A stretch of DNA of 7,430 bases from assembly GCA_946401755.1 (NCBI GenBank), contig CAMIVH010000043.1:1-7430 (forward strand), given 5' to 3'. The notes under the pieces are model-generated. The model had not been told where the DNA came from. It saw only the letters and a program-made list of their open reading frames with translations, and searched no databases. The stretch is from an uncultured Caryophanales bacterium (GTDB taxonomy: Bacteria > Bacillota_I > Bacilli_A > RFN20 > CAG-826). The translations under genes were made by a program, and so were the position numbers. Below, piece by piece: positions 1 through 6,877 of the stretch (its first letter is position 1; every line of letters begins with the position of its first letter).

Positions 1-275
1 TAATGGAAGGTTAAATAGTCAGCGCCTGTTTTAGCGAACTTTTTAACGAAGCTCATTGGGTTTTCAACCATGAGGTGAACATCCTTAACGAAGTCGATAT
101 CTCTAAACAATTTTTCAAAGAAGATATTACCAAAAGAAATATTCGGAACAAAGTGACCATCCATGACATCTAAATGAATCCAAGTGCCTCCAGCATCTTT
201 GATCTTTTTTAATTCATCTTCTAAGTGCAAATAGTCACACACTAGAATGGATGGGGAAATAATTATACTTTTCAT
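1..275 (-). CDS. rpe: Ribulose-phosphate 3-epimerase, N-terminal part (cut by window edge)
   Basis: Rpe interconverts D-ribulose 5-phosphate and D-xylulose 5-phosphate in the cytosolic pentose phosphate pathway. Reading leftward from ATG 273-275 gives 91 residues before the window ends. It opens with MKSIIISPSIL, matching the family N-terminus with the substrate-loop Ser (S9). It then has the signature HLDVMDGHFVPN at residues 34-45, with metal and catalytic residues H34 and D36, and HLMVENP at 67-73 with the next metal ligand H67. The C-terminal half, with the second catalytic Asp, lies outside the window. The start codon shares ATGA with the rsgA stop, a 4-base overlap typical of coupled translation; GAGG about 11 bases upstream inside rsgA is a possible ribosome site. 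The position after prpC-prkC-rsgA is the usual one in Firmicutes and Mollicutes. Identification is secure; only completeness cannot be judged. Confidence 0.95.
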   Translation of the reverse strand, partial: MKSIIISPSILVCDYLHLEDELKKIKDAGGTWIHLDVMDGHFVPNISFGNIFFEKLFRDIDFVKDVHLMVENPMSFVKKFAKTGADYLTFH

Positions 276-1138
276 TTTGAATACCTCTCTTTTTTAAAAA
301 TTGCTTCTTCTGATAACTTTTTATAACATTCATAGGCGAGATTGGAAATCTCACCACATTGAACCTTCTCTTTTACTAAACACCTATTCTCGCTTAAATG
401 CAAGCAATCCGCAAAATAACATTTATTATATAAAGTTGTAAAACCTGGATAGAAGGCAGCAAGGTCTTCTTTATAGAGATTTAGTTCTAAAGATGAGAAT
501 CCTGGAGTATCTGCAATATAGCCACCTTGATATGGTAAAAGGATGACTTCTTTAGTTTGGTGTTTACCTCTACCTAGGGCCATTGAATATTCTCCAATTG
601 CTCTTTCAAAGTTACTGTCGATAGCGTTAATTAAGGAAGATTTACCGACACCAGTTTGGCCCATAATGCAGCTCACTTCATCCTTAAATAAAGCCTTCAC
701 TTCTTCGAGTCCTTCTTTGGTTTTATTGCTGATAAAATAGGTCTCAACATTGACACTAGAAAAGACATCCTTTATCTCTTTTAGCATCGCTTCATCATGC
801 TCTTTATCAATCTTCGTAACCACTAGTTTTGCTTTGATGTTATGCATATTAGCGTAGGTTAGATATTTAAACGCTAGTAAATAGGAAAACTCCGGTTCTT
901 TAAGGGAGAACACTAAGATGATTTGACTAATATTAGCAATCACTGGTCTTTTTAAAGCGGAGCTTCTTGGATAGATGGTTTCTATCACCATTTCATCAGG
1001 ATTAAATTCCACAATATCACCTACGACTGGTTTAACACCTTGGTTACGGAATATACCACGTGGTTTGGTTTTATAGATAACCCCTTCCGCTTCTACAGCG
1101 TAGAGACCACATGTAATAGCAACAATTAATCCCTTCAT
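272..1138 (-). CDS. rsgA: Ribosome small-subunit assembly GTPase RsgA
   Basis: RsgA (YjeQ, CpgA in Bacillus) is a circularly permuted GTPase that binds the 30S subunit and checks late maturation. The 288 residues are the normal family length. An N-terminal OB-fold (about 1-65) contains the RGIFR and VGDIVEF motifs. The permuted G motifs follow in the order expected of this family: G4 TKID at 108-111, G1 GQTGVGKS at 160-167, G2 GRGKHQT at 189-195 and G3 DTPG at 210-213. The C-terminal zinc motif C-x4-C-x-H-x5-C is complete at C240, C245, H247 and C253. The start ATG overlaps the kinase stop by one base (TAATG), and the TGA stop overlaps rpe. The terminating TGA shows that the standard stop code is used. 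In Bacillus the homologue is a substrate of PrkC, so its place next to kinase and phosphatase may be functional; that is inferred from family knowledge. No missing catalytic residues were seen. Confidence 0.97.
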   Translation of the reverse strand: MKGLIVAITCGLYAVEAEGVIYKTKPRGIFRNQGVKPVVGDIVEFNPDEMVIETIYPRSSALKRPVIANISQIILVFSLKEPEFSYLLAFKYLTYANMHNIKAKLVVTKIDKEHDEAMLKEIKDVFSSVNVETYFISNKTKEGLEEVKALFKDEVSCIMGQTGVGKSSLINAIDSNFERAIGEYSMALGRGKHQTKEVILLPYQGGYIADTPGFSSLELNLYKEDLAAFYPGFTTLYNKCYFADCLHLSENRCLVKEKVQCGEISNLAYECYKKLSEEAIFKKERYSK

Positions 1139-2025
1139 TATTTAAATCCAAAGATCCTCGAAATAAGTGGTTTCTTTTCTTTTAAAAGTTCTGGATGATT
1201 ACGGATTTCTAATAAGTCATCGTAGAATTCATCTGCACCTTTATAACGATCGCTTAAGCGTTTTCTTGTCGCATTAGCGATAATCTTTTCAATTTCTTTA
1301 GGGCAGTTTGGCACATACTTTTTAACCAGAGGGAATTTCTCTTTGACGTGCGCCACTGCAACATTAACTGGTGTGTCCTTATCAAATGGGACATGACCGG
1401 TTAGAAGTTCATAGAAGGTCACACCAGCAGCATAGATATCTGATTGGATAGAGGCTGGTTTACCTTGAGATATTTCTGGGGCCAAGTAATGGACTGAGCC
1501 CACGATTTCACTAGTTTTGGTAAAACTATCATCCATACCTTCGGCTTGAGCGATACCAAAGTCCCCTAGTTTAATGGTGCCATCAGGCATGACGTAGATG
1601 TTTTGTGGTTTGATATCACGGTGGATGATGTTGTGTTGATGGGCATAAAAAAGCGCGGATGTTAGTTGCAACATATAACTCACCGCTTCAGCGATTGGAA
1701 TAGATGTTCTAAAGTCGAGCATGTCTTTCATGGTTTGACCGCGTACATACTCATTAGCAATATATGGACGACCTTCAATTGTGCCGTGGTTAAAAACCTT
1801 AACGATGTTAGGATGATTTAAACTAGAGGCAATTGTGGCCTCATTTTGGAAACGACGAAGATTGATTGGGTTTTTCATGACGTCTTCCCTTATCATCTTA
1901 ATTGCCACTTTACGTCTATTAATAATATCGGTGGCTTCATAGACTTCCGCCATACCACCATGACCGATTCTTGCTTCAATACGGTAGCGTCCGTCAACGA
2001 GGGCACCAATTTTGATTGTACTCAT
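1138..2025 (-). CDS. prkC: Short Hanks-type Ser/Thr protein kinase, catalytic domain only
   Basis: This is a eukaryotic-like (Hanks) serine/threonine kinase of the PrkC/PknB/Stk family, paired with the phosphatase encoded just upstream. All catalytic elements are present: glycine loop GHGGMAEV at 21-28, ATP lysine K43 in VAIK, alpha-C Glu E62, catalytic loop HRDIKPQN at 135-142 with D137 and N142, DFG at 155-157, activation-loop threonines T169 and T171, APE at 182-184 (preceded by HYL), D196 in SDIYAAGVTFYELLTG, and R260. The domain ends near residue 275. Only about 20 residues follow, basic and hydrophobic (LLKEKKPLISRIFGFK). Bacterial PrkC normally continues with a transmembrane helix and three or more extracellular PASTA repeats that bind peptidoglycan fragments; both are absent here, and the ORF ends in a normal TAA overlapping rsgA. 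The protein is therefore probably cytosolic or loosely membrane-associated. A GGGAGG ribosome site precedes the ATG. The symbol follows synteny; stk or pknB would also fit. Confidence 0.93.
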   Translation of the reverse strand: MSTIKIGALVDGRYRIEARIGHGGMAEVYEATDIINRRKVAIKMIREDVMKNPINLRRFQNEATIASSLNHPNIVKVFNHGTIEGRPYIANEYVRGQTMKDMLDFRTSIPIAEAVSYMLQLTSALFYAHQHNIIHRDIKPQNIYVMPDGTIKLGDFGIAQAEGMDDSFTKTSEIVGSVHYLAPEISQGKPASIQSDIYAAGVTFYELLTGHVPFDKDTPVNVAVAHVKEKFPLVKKYVPNCPKEIEKIIANATRKRLSDRYKGADEFYDDLLEIRNHPELLKEKKPLISRIFGFK

Positions 2026-2780
2026 TATTCTTGTGCCTCCCAGATGACGACGGCGATATTGTCACTACCACCATTTTTATTGCCAATGGCAATAAGTTCA
2101 TCGACTTTTTGTTCGACTGTGTCTTCGCCTTTTAAAACTGAGGCGATATCATTAACAGGCACATTGTTATATAAGCCATCACTACATAAGAGCACGGTCT
2201 CACCCATATACGGGAATGATTTCACATCCACGCTAGCGCTTGGATAGACACCTAACGCGTTCATAAGGACGTGTCTTTTTGGATGGGTTGAAGCTTCTTC
2301 TTGATTGATTTGTCCGGTTCTCAATAAGTAGCCAACATATGTTTGGTCTTCCGACATTTGGGTGAATTCACGTCTGTTTCTCAAGAAGTAACAGCGAGAA
2401 TCACCAACATGGCCTAAGATAGCAGTATCTTTGATGATGAGTAATAAGGTAATTGTGGTACCCATACCATGATAAGACTTGTTACTTTGTGATTGTTCAT
2501 AAATGGACTTATTAGCCTCACGGATTACTTGACCAACCCAGAGTTTCGCAAAGTAACGGTTTAGGAAGCCTTTACGGCTTTTAAATGATGTCGTAATTGT
2601 ATTAATCGCTAGAGATGAGGCTAAGTCTCCTTTATTTTGACCACCCATACCATCACAAACAACGAGTAAAACATTACCCGAAGCATTGATCATGGCAGCA
2701 GCTTGGTCCTCATTACTCAAGCGGATTCTTCCAATGTCAGTTTTATATGAGAAGCGACCAGATAGATATCTACTATTCAT
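2025..2780 (-). CDS. prpC: PP2C-family Ser/Thr protein phosphatase (PrpC/Stp)
   Basis: A metal-dependent PPM/PP2C phosphatase expected to reverse phosphorylation by the adjacent kinase. The 251 residues match the family length of about 250. Motifs in order: GRIRLSNEDQ at 17-26 (Glu/Asp of the N-terminal motif), CDGMGGQNKGDLAS at 42-55 with metal ligands D43 and G44, GTTITLLL at 107-114, HVGDSRCY at 124-131, HPKRHVLMNALG at 167-178, SDGL at 200-203 with D201, and GGSDNIAVV at 237-245 with the final metal Asp D240. No signal peptide or membrane segment is visible, so it is cytosolic. The start ATG follows a GAGGAG ribosome site and overlaps the end of rlmN by 8 bases; its TAA overlaps the kinase ATG by one base. 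Phosphatase then kinase is the standard order of this module in Firmicutes and mycoplasmas, so the pairing is well supported. Confidence 0.96.
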   Translation of the reverse strand: MNSRYLSGRFSYKTDIGRIRLSNEDQAAAMINASGNVLLVVCDGMGGQNKGDLASSLAINTITTSFKSRKGFLNRYFAKLWVGQVIREANKSIYEQSQSNKSYHGMGTTITLLLIIKDTAILGHVGDSRCYFLRNRREFTQMSEDQTYVGYLLRTGQINQEEASTHPKRHVLMNALGVYPSASVDVKSFPYMGETVLLCSDGLYNNVPVNDIASVLKGEDTVEQKVDELIAIGNKNGGSDNIAVVIWEAQE

Positions 2781-3828
2781 TTCTGTTCTCCTCTTCTACT
2801 TTGGCTTTTAATTGACCGCATGCAGCGTCAATATCACTACCAAATTCTTTTCTAATTGTGGCGGTTACTCCACCTTTCATTAGATAGTCTAAGAAAGCGT
2901 GGACACGGTTACCGCTTGAACGATGGAATTCTGGGAACTTATTTGTCTCATTGTATGGAATGAGATTAACATAGCCCATTGTTCCTTTAATCAGTTTAAT
3001 CAACTGTTGAGCGTGCTCTTTAGTGTCATTAATACCTTCTAAAAGAAGATATTCATAAGTCACTCGACGCTTAGTTTCTTTTTCATAATAACGCACCGCT
3101 TCCATGACTTTATCCAAAGGATAAGCACGGTTAATTTTCATCAGTCTACTTCTTAGCTCATCGTTAGGTGCGTGTAAAGAGATGGCTAAGTTAGTTTGCA
3201 AATGTTCATCAGCGTATCTATAGATGTTTTCAACGATACCACATGTCGAGATGGTAATGTGACGAGCACCAATGGCTAAGCCTTTTGGATGATTTAAGAT
3301 TCTGATGAAATCTAAAACGTTATCATAGTTATCAAATGGTTCACCTGTTCCCATCACAACGACATGGGTAACATGTTGACCTTTATTTTCTTCTTTGAGA
3401 AGTTTGTTGATTAGTAAGATTTGTCCCATCATTTCTTCTGGGGCTAAGTTTCTTTGTTTGCCAAGAATACCACTAGAGCAGAAAGAACAACCCATATTAC
3501 AGCCTACTTGGCTAGACACGCATACTGCGCAGCCATATGAGTAACGCATCAAAACGCACTCGACTTTATAGCCGTCTTTAAGTTCCACGAGGAGTTTGAT
3601 GGTACCATCTTTACTCACTTGTTTTGTATAAACAGTTGGTAAGTCTAAGCAGTACTTTTCTTTAAGAACTTCACGGAATGATTTAGAAATGTCACTCATC
3701 TCATCAAAGGATTCCGCTTTCTTTTCGTAAATCCATGAGTAAAGTTGCGTGGCGCGGTAAGGCTTTTGCCCTTCCTCCTCCATCAGCTTGATGAGTTTAT
3801 TCATTTCTAATCCGTAAAGATTAATCAT
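2773..3828 (-). CDS. rlmN: Dual-specificity 23S rRNA/tRNA adenine-C2 methyltransferase RlmN (radical SAM)
   Basis: RlmN uses radical SAM chemistry to methylate C2 of A2503 in 23S rRNA and, in E. coli, A37 of some tRNAs. The 351-residue protein is complete. The N-terminal helical domain includes QKPYRATQLYSWIYEKK at about 21-37. The 4Fe-4S cluster motif C-x3-C-x2-C is C110, C114 and C117. The two methyl-transfer cysteines of the family are present: C103, seven residues before the cluster, and C337 in the AACGQL motif. GTGEP (160-164) is the SAM-binding motif and LIPYNE lies near 289-294. The first Met is preferred over M9 because NLYGL aligns with the family start, although the ribosome site before it is weak. 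The gene overlaps the end of the RsmB-like gene by 8 bases, so translation is probably coupled. It ends with TAG. It is RlmN rather than Cfr, judging by length, operon and motifs. Confidence 0.96.
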   Translation of the reverse strand: MINLYGLEMNKLIKLMEEEGQKPYRATQLYSWIYEKKAESFDEMSDISKSFREVLKEKYCLDLPTVYTKQVSKDGTIKLLVELKDGYKVECVLMRYSYGCAVCVSSQVGCNMGCSFCSSGILGKQRNLAPEEMMGQILLINKLLKEENKGQHVTHVVVMGTGEPFDNYDNVLDFIRILNHPKGLAIGARHITISTCGIVENIYRYADEHLQTNLAISLHAPNDELRSRLMKINRAYPLDKVMEAVRYYEKETKRRVTYEYLLLEGINDTKEHAQQLIKLIKGTMGYVNLIPYNETNKFPEFHRSSGNRVHAFLDYLMKGGVTATIRKEFGSDIDAACGQLKAKVEEENRNE

Positions 3829-5080
3829 TCTTTTTGGCCTTTTTTAATGCTGCAAAATAATAGGAACCACCATATTTCTTATATGGGAAATAGATTTTGT
3901 CTCTCACTAAAGTGAAGTTTTCATTATTAGCGAGGAATTCATTAACAATATTAATTGTTTCTTTCTTTGAAAGAGTGTCCACAAGATAGAGGAGATAGCC
4001 GTCTTCTTCAACTTGGGCAGCTGCTTCAGATAAAGCAACCTTTTGATTAGCGATTAATTCATCGAGTTTTTCAAAATTGAAACGGAGGAAATAATCAGGT
4101 AAAAGTTGTAAGAGATTGAATCTACTGCTATCAGGCATCACAACGAATGTATGCACAGGCTTAGATAAGCATGTGATGATCGCGGAAGCTTGGGCTTCAT
4201 AAACATTAACACCTTTGATTTGGTTCTTGTTAAGGAAGTTTCTAGCGTTAGTAGCGGTCGCTAGATTACCAGCGATGAATTCAACACCAGAAATGCTTTC
4301 TTTTCTCGAAAGAAGGTCGATGAGTAAGTCGTTTGGAAATTCGGTATAGATGGCTAAGCCTCTTAACATATCGACATCGCCTTCATCGAGCATTTCTTTG
4401 AACGCTAAAGCGTATGGAGTGGCAAGTTCTTTTTCATTGACTTCATGGTTTTTGAATTTCCCTTCGCCTTTGAATAAGGCCATACCATTAACGCCTTCAA
4501 TTCTTTCGAATTCAGGGTATTTATTGAAGAAGTATTCGTCTTCAATTTTCTTGTTATCAATTCTTAAAACTACAGGAGCAGGTTTGCTATTAGCCTTTAA
4601 GGCTTTACCAACAGCAATGTGGCCAAACTGTTTGTTCCACATCTTAATGATTTCCACAGGTGTGTTATAGCGGTAAGAAAGGAATTCGAATGAACCGACT
4701 TCAATGTTTTCTGGGACAAGTTTCTTCTCTTCGAGGAATGGTTCAATGAAGTCTTTAGCCTTCACATCTTCGTCTTTAAGATATTGTTGGGCTTCTTTGT
4801 TACATTCTTCTTGGTCGAGTTTCTTAATGAATAAAGCATTGCTAAAAGCAATCATTAAGGCAATCGCACCAAGGCTTTCTAATTCGGGATACTGTTTACT
4901 AATGATGTTAGAAAGAACTAGATAATGGCGAAGTACACATCCGACCATCGCGGATATATTCGCTTTATCCTCCTTAGAAACTTCATTCTTTTTGAAAGCT
5001 TGCTTTAGGGCAAGAGAAAACGGTGTGTTTTCGTTAATGATTCTGTTTAGGATATCCCTAGCTAAAACTTGTGGAGTCAT
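3821..5080 (-). CDS. RsmB-like protein lacking methyltransferase catalytic motifs (probable pseudoenzyme)
   Basis: By layout and operon position this is a homologue of RsmB (Sun), the 16S rRNA m5C967 methyltransferase. Residues 1-110 resemble the NusB-like RNA-binding domain (DKANISAMVGCVLRHYLVL at 38-56). The linker WNKQFGHIAVGKALKANS to VVLRIDNKK (148-178) matches the family region before the SAM fold, and the last 20 residues (YGGSYYFAALKK) match its GTDGFFIA end. The enzymatic core is degraded, however. Where the SAM motif DLCAAPGGKT should be, near 240-255, there is AIYTEFPNDLL. Motif IV (DAPCSG) is replaced by MPDSSR at 315-320, losing the substrate-binding Cys. Motif VI (YSTCTLS) is YLVDTLS at 365-371, losing the other Cys. 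The only cysteines are C48, C93 and C304. The 419-residue frame has no break and a good AGGAGAGG ribosome site, so it is probably an expressed, non-catalytic RNA- or ribosome-binding protein. Catalytic m5C activity is unlikely; no symbol is assigned for that reason. Confidence 0.8.
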   Translation of the reverse strand: MTPQVLARDILNRIINENTPFSLALKQAFKKNEVSKEDKANISAMVGCVLRHYLVLSNIISKQYPELESLGAIALMIAFSNALFIKKLDQEECNKEAQQYLKDEDVKAKDFIEPFLEEKKLVPENIEVGSFEFLSYRYNTPVEIIKMWNKQFGHIAVGKALKANSKPAPVVLRIDNKKIEDEYFFNKYPEFERIEGVNGMALFKGEGKFKNHEVNEKELATPYALAFKEMLDEGDVDMLRGLAIYTEFPNDLLIDLLSRKESISGVEFIAGNLATATNARNFLNKNQIKGVNVYEAQASAIITCLSKPVHTFVVMPDSSRFNLLQLLPDYFLRFNFEKLDELIANQKVALSEAAAQVEEDGYLLYLVDTLSKKETINIVNEFLANNENFTLVRDKIYFPYKKYGGSYYFAALKKAKKND

Positions 5081-5101
5081 AATGACCTCTCCTGATGACG
5101 T

Positions 5102-5554
5102 TTAGTCCTTGTTGAAATCACGGAAGATATCGCCAGTGAAGATTTCGTCTTCATCTTCGCCCTCTTCCATATCTTCATAGTCCTCATTAGCAACGTCGAC
5201 GAGATTATCACTGGCAATAAAGCGTGGATAATTGTCGTTAAATTTGCTGTAGCGATCATCTTGCGAATAATAGTAAAATTCAAGAATTTTATTAATCGCG
5301 ACATCGCCGATACTTTCTAAAATTAAATGCGCTACTTGGTCTTGCAAGACAGCGACTTTCTTTGGTGCGTGGACATGAATGATGATATTCCAGGAAGTTT
5401 GTTCCACTCCGTTATGGAAGACCATGTTTTCTGGAGCCACGAATAAAATTTCGTCTTCGCTTAACTCATAAAGTTTGGCTAAATTTGGAGTCATTTCACG
5501 AGATAAACGACCGACTACAAATTGATCTAAACCGTAAATGGTAATAGTAATCAT
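5102..5554 (-). CDS. Small DUF1904/tautomerase-fold-like protein with acidic C-terminal tail
   Basis: Function unknown. The first 100 residues of this 150-residue protein alternate as strand (ITITIYGL, 2-9), helix (about 11-30), strand (EILFVAP, 35-41), strand (WNIIIHVHAP, 55-64), helix (66-83) and strand (KILEFYYYS, 89-97). This duplicated beta-alpha-beta layout, with FHNG before the second repeat and a Q-x-Q-x2-A helix after it, resembles from memory the DUF1904 family of the MIF/tautomerase superfamily. The catalytic Pro2 of true tautomerases is absent (Ile2), so enzyme activity is not implied. Residues 116-150 form a strongly acidic, probably disordered tail rich in Asp and Glu (EDYEDMEEGEDEDEIF). 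The start is chosen for its GAGG ribosome site eight bases upstream. The gene is first in the operon, 23 bases from the RsmB-like start codon, and occupies the place where def and fmt stand in Bacillus. Family assignment is tentative; that the gene is real is fairly certain. Confidence 0.6.
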   Translation of the reverse strand: MITITIYGLDQFVVGRLSREMTPNLAKLYELSEDEILFVAPENMVFHNGVEQTSWNIIIHVHAPKKVAVLQDQVAHLILESIGDVAINKILEFYYYSQDDRYSKFNDNYPRFIASDNLVDVANEDYEDMEEGEDEDEIFTGDIFRDFNKD

Positions 5555-5573
5555 ATAAAATACCTCATGAATT

Positions 5574-5602
5574 AGTATAATACAGACGTTACATTTTTAG
5601 AA
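5574..5602 (-). promoter_or_regulatory. Possible sigma-A promoter of the DUF1904-like/rsmB operon
   Basis: On the minus strand a TATACT -10 (5574-5579) lies 17 bases after TTCTAA (5597-5602), a poor -35 with three of six consensus bases. Transcription would start near 5567, just before the GAGG ribosome site (5563-5566) and 12-13 bases before the ATG. The -10 is good and the -35 weak, so this is plausible rather than certain. It would supply the operon independently of read-through from priA or tnpB. It lies just outside the right end of the inserted element. Confidence 0.35.
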
Positions 5603-5624
5603 TTAAAAATTGTAAGGATCGATA

Positions 5625-5760
5625 GTGACATACTCCCACACTTTAAAGAAGCGGGGGTTTCTTACTCGAGGAATCTAGTGATTCCAGCATAAATAAGCTA
5701 TCCGGATGTGTCCCATCCTTTGTAAGCATTTCAATTCCCTTACTTAGAATATTTTTTGCG
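5625..5760 (-). ncRNA. Probable omega-RNA (reRNA) scaffold at the element right end
   Basis: In IS605-type elements the 3' end of tnpB plus the right end is processed into the guide RNA of TnpB. Here the minus strand forms CCCCCGCTT-CTTTA-AAGTGTGGG (5635-5657): nine paired positions with one G-U wobble and one mismatch around a five-base loop, overlapping the tnpB stop codon at 5643-5645. It is followed by AGTATGTCAC to 5625, where the scaffold is expected to end. The guide would then be the flanking bases from 5624 downward (TATCGATCCTTACAAT, 5609-5624). The upstream limit inside tnpB is a family-based estimate, and the exact end is inferred. Confidence 0.55.
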
Positions 5761-6806
5761 GCGTTTATATCTCGATCGTGAACCGTTCCACATTTTGGAC
5801 AAGCCCATTTTCTAATGCCAAGGTCTTTGGTGATTGAGTTTTTATATCCACACGTTGAACACAATTGACTAGATGGATAATCATTAGGGACTTTAATGAT
5901 TCTCCTTCCGTACCAATCTGCTTTGTAAATAAGCATAGAAATGAATCTAGACATAGAAGAATCAGCAATATTTCTTGCATATTTGGATTTTTTTATCATG
6001 TCTTTAACTTTCAAATCTTCAATACAAATGACTTGGTTTTCATCAATTATATGTTTTGAAAGCTTATGGAGATAATCGTTTCTTTGGTTGTTAATATGGC
6101 GATAAATTATCGCAACTTTAATTCGTTGCTTGTTTCTATTGTTACTACCTTTAACCATCTTAGATAGTTTTCTTTGTTCTTTCGCTAATTTGGTTTGTGA
6201 TTTAGTTAAATATTTGTTGTTCTTGTATTTCTTACCATTGCTATCGATAATTAAGTGTTTCACACCTAAATCTAGACCAACTATCTTATTCTTTGGCTCA
6301 ATTTGTTTATTCTTTTCTTCAACTAATAAAGCAACGTAGTACTTGTTATCACATGTTTTAGAAACCGTGACTGATTTAATCCTTCCATCAAAATCTCGAT
6401 GCTTCTTAATTCTAATCCTCGGACACTTAAAAAGTGACAAAAGATACTTTCCGTTTTCAGAGAATTTGATTTTTCCATTTACGTTATTCGTTGTGTAGCT
6501 TTGATCGTTTCTTTTGCCCTTAAACTTTGGAAATCCACATTTGCCGCTGAAGAATTTTTTAAAAGCGGTATTTCTATTCATTTGAGCGTTGCATAAGGCC
6601 ATTGAATCAACTTCTTTTAAAAACGAGTAATCTTCCTTATATGAAGCAGGAGTGATGTTTTTAAATTTACCAGTGCTTTTATATATCTCATTCATGTCAT
6701 CAAGAGACTTATTATAAAAGAAACGAACACACCCAAAACATTTAGCAAAGAATACTTTTTGCTCAGTGTTAGGATAGATACGATACTTATAAGCAATTCT
6801 TTTCAT
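5643..6806 (-). CDS. tnpB: RNA-guided endonuclease TnpB (IS605 OrfB family)
   Basis: TnpB is the RNA-guided DNA nuclease of IS200/IS605 elements and the ancestor of Cas12; it cuts at sites matching its omega-RNA guide beside a target-adjacent motif and thereby helps keep the element at its site. The 387 residues are full length. The start MKRIAYKYRIYPNTEQK is the usual N-terminal helical region. The RuvC nuclease residues all look present: D179 in GLDLGVKHL, E263 in CIEDLKV, and D346 in HDRDINAAKNI. The zinc finger is C316-x2-C319 and C336-x2-C339. The C-terminus LDSSSKKPPLL is encoded by the DNA that also forms the omega-RNA hairpin. No strong ribosome site precedes the ATG, as is common for tnpB. 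Codon choice is visibly more A+T-rich than in neighbouring genes, consistent with separate origin. No frameshift or stop disrupts it, so it is probably active or recently acquired. Confidence 0.95.
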   Translation of the reverse strand: MKRIAYKYRIYPNTEQKVFFAKCFGCVRFFYNKSLDDMNEIYKSTGKFKNITPASYKEDYSFLKEVDSMALCNAQMNRNTAFKKFFSGKCGFPKFKGKRNDQSYTTNNVNGKIKFSENGKYLLSLFKCPRIRIKKHRDFDGRIKSVTVSKTCDNKYYVALLVEEKNKQIEPKNKIVGLDLGVKHLIIDSNGKKYKNNKYLTKSQTKLAKEQRKLSKMVKGSNNRNKQRIKVAIIYRHINNQRNDYLHKLSKHIIDENQVICIEDLKVKDMIKKSKYARNIADSSMSRFISMLIYKADWYGRRIIKVPNDYPSSQLCSTCGYKNSITKDLGIRKWACPKCGTVHDRDINAAKNILSKGIEMLTKDGTHPDSLFMLESLDSSSKKPPLL

Positions 6807-6877
6807 AATTTTGGGTAAAACAAAAGGGATATAAAAACTAAGTTTGTTTTCATACCCCTAATTACTTTCCTACTTAT

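Noticed and set aside
272..274. Alternative genetic code with TGA as tryptophan
   Set aside because: rsgA ends naturally at TGA with normal family length and all Trp codons checked are TGG, so the standard stop code holds despite the Mollicutes-like gene content.
1846..2247. Open frame of 133 codons on the + strand
   Set aside because: It lies antisense across the well-supported prpC and prkC genes, has no recognisable motifs and is a by-product of their codon use. The same applies to + strand frames at 543-740, 4350-4670, 4704-4925, 5865-6059 and 6130-6339.
5077..5304. Minus-strand frame of 75 codons and another at 5765-5980
   Set aside because: They overlap the DUF1904-like gene and tnpB in another frame, with low-complexity or motif-free translations; the longer genes explain the DNA better.
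5635..5657. Stem-loop read as a rho-independent terminator of tnpB
   Set aside because: On the minus strand the stem is followed by AGTATGTCAC and not by a T-run. It fits the omega-RNA/right-end hairpin better.
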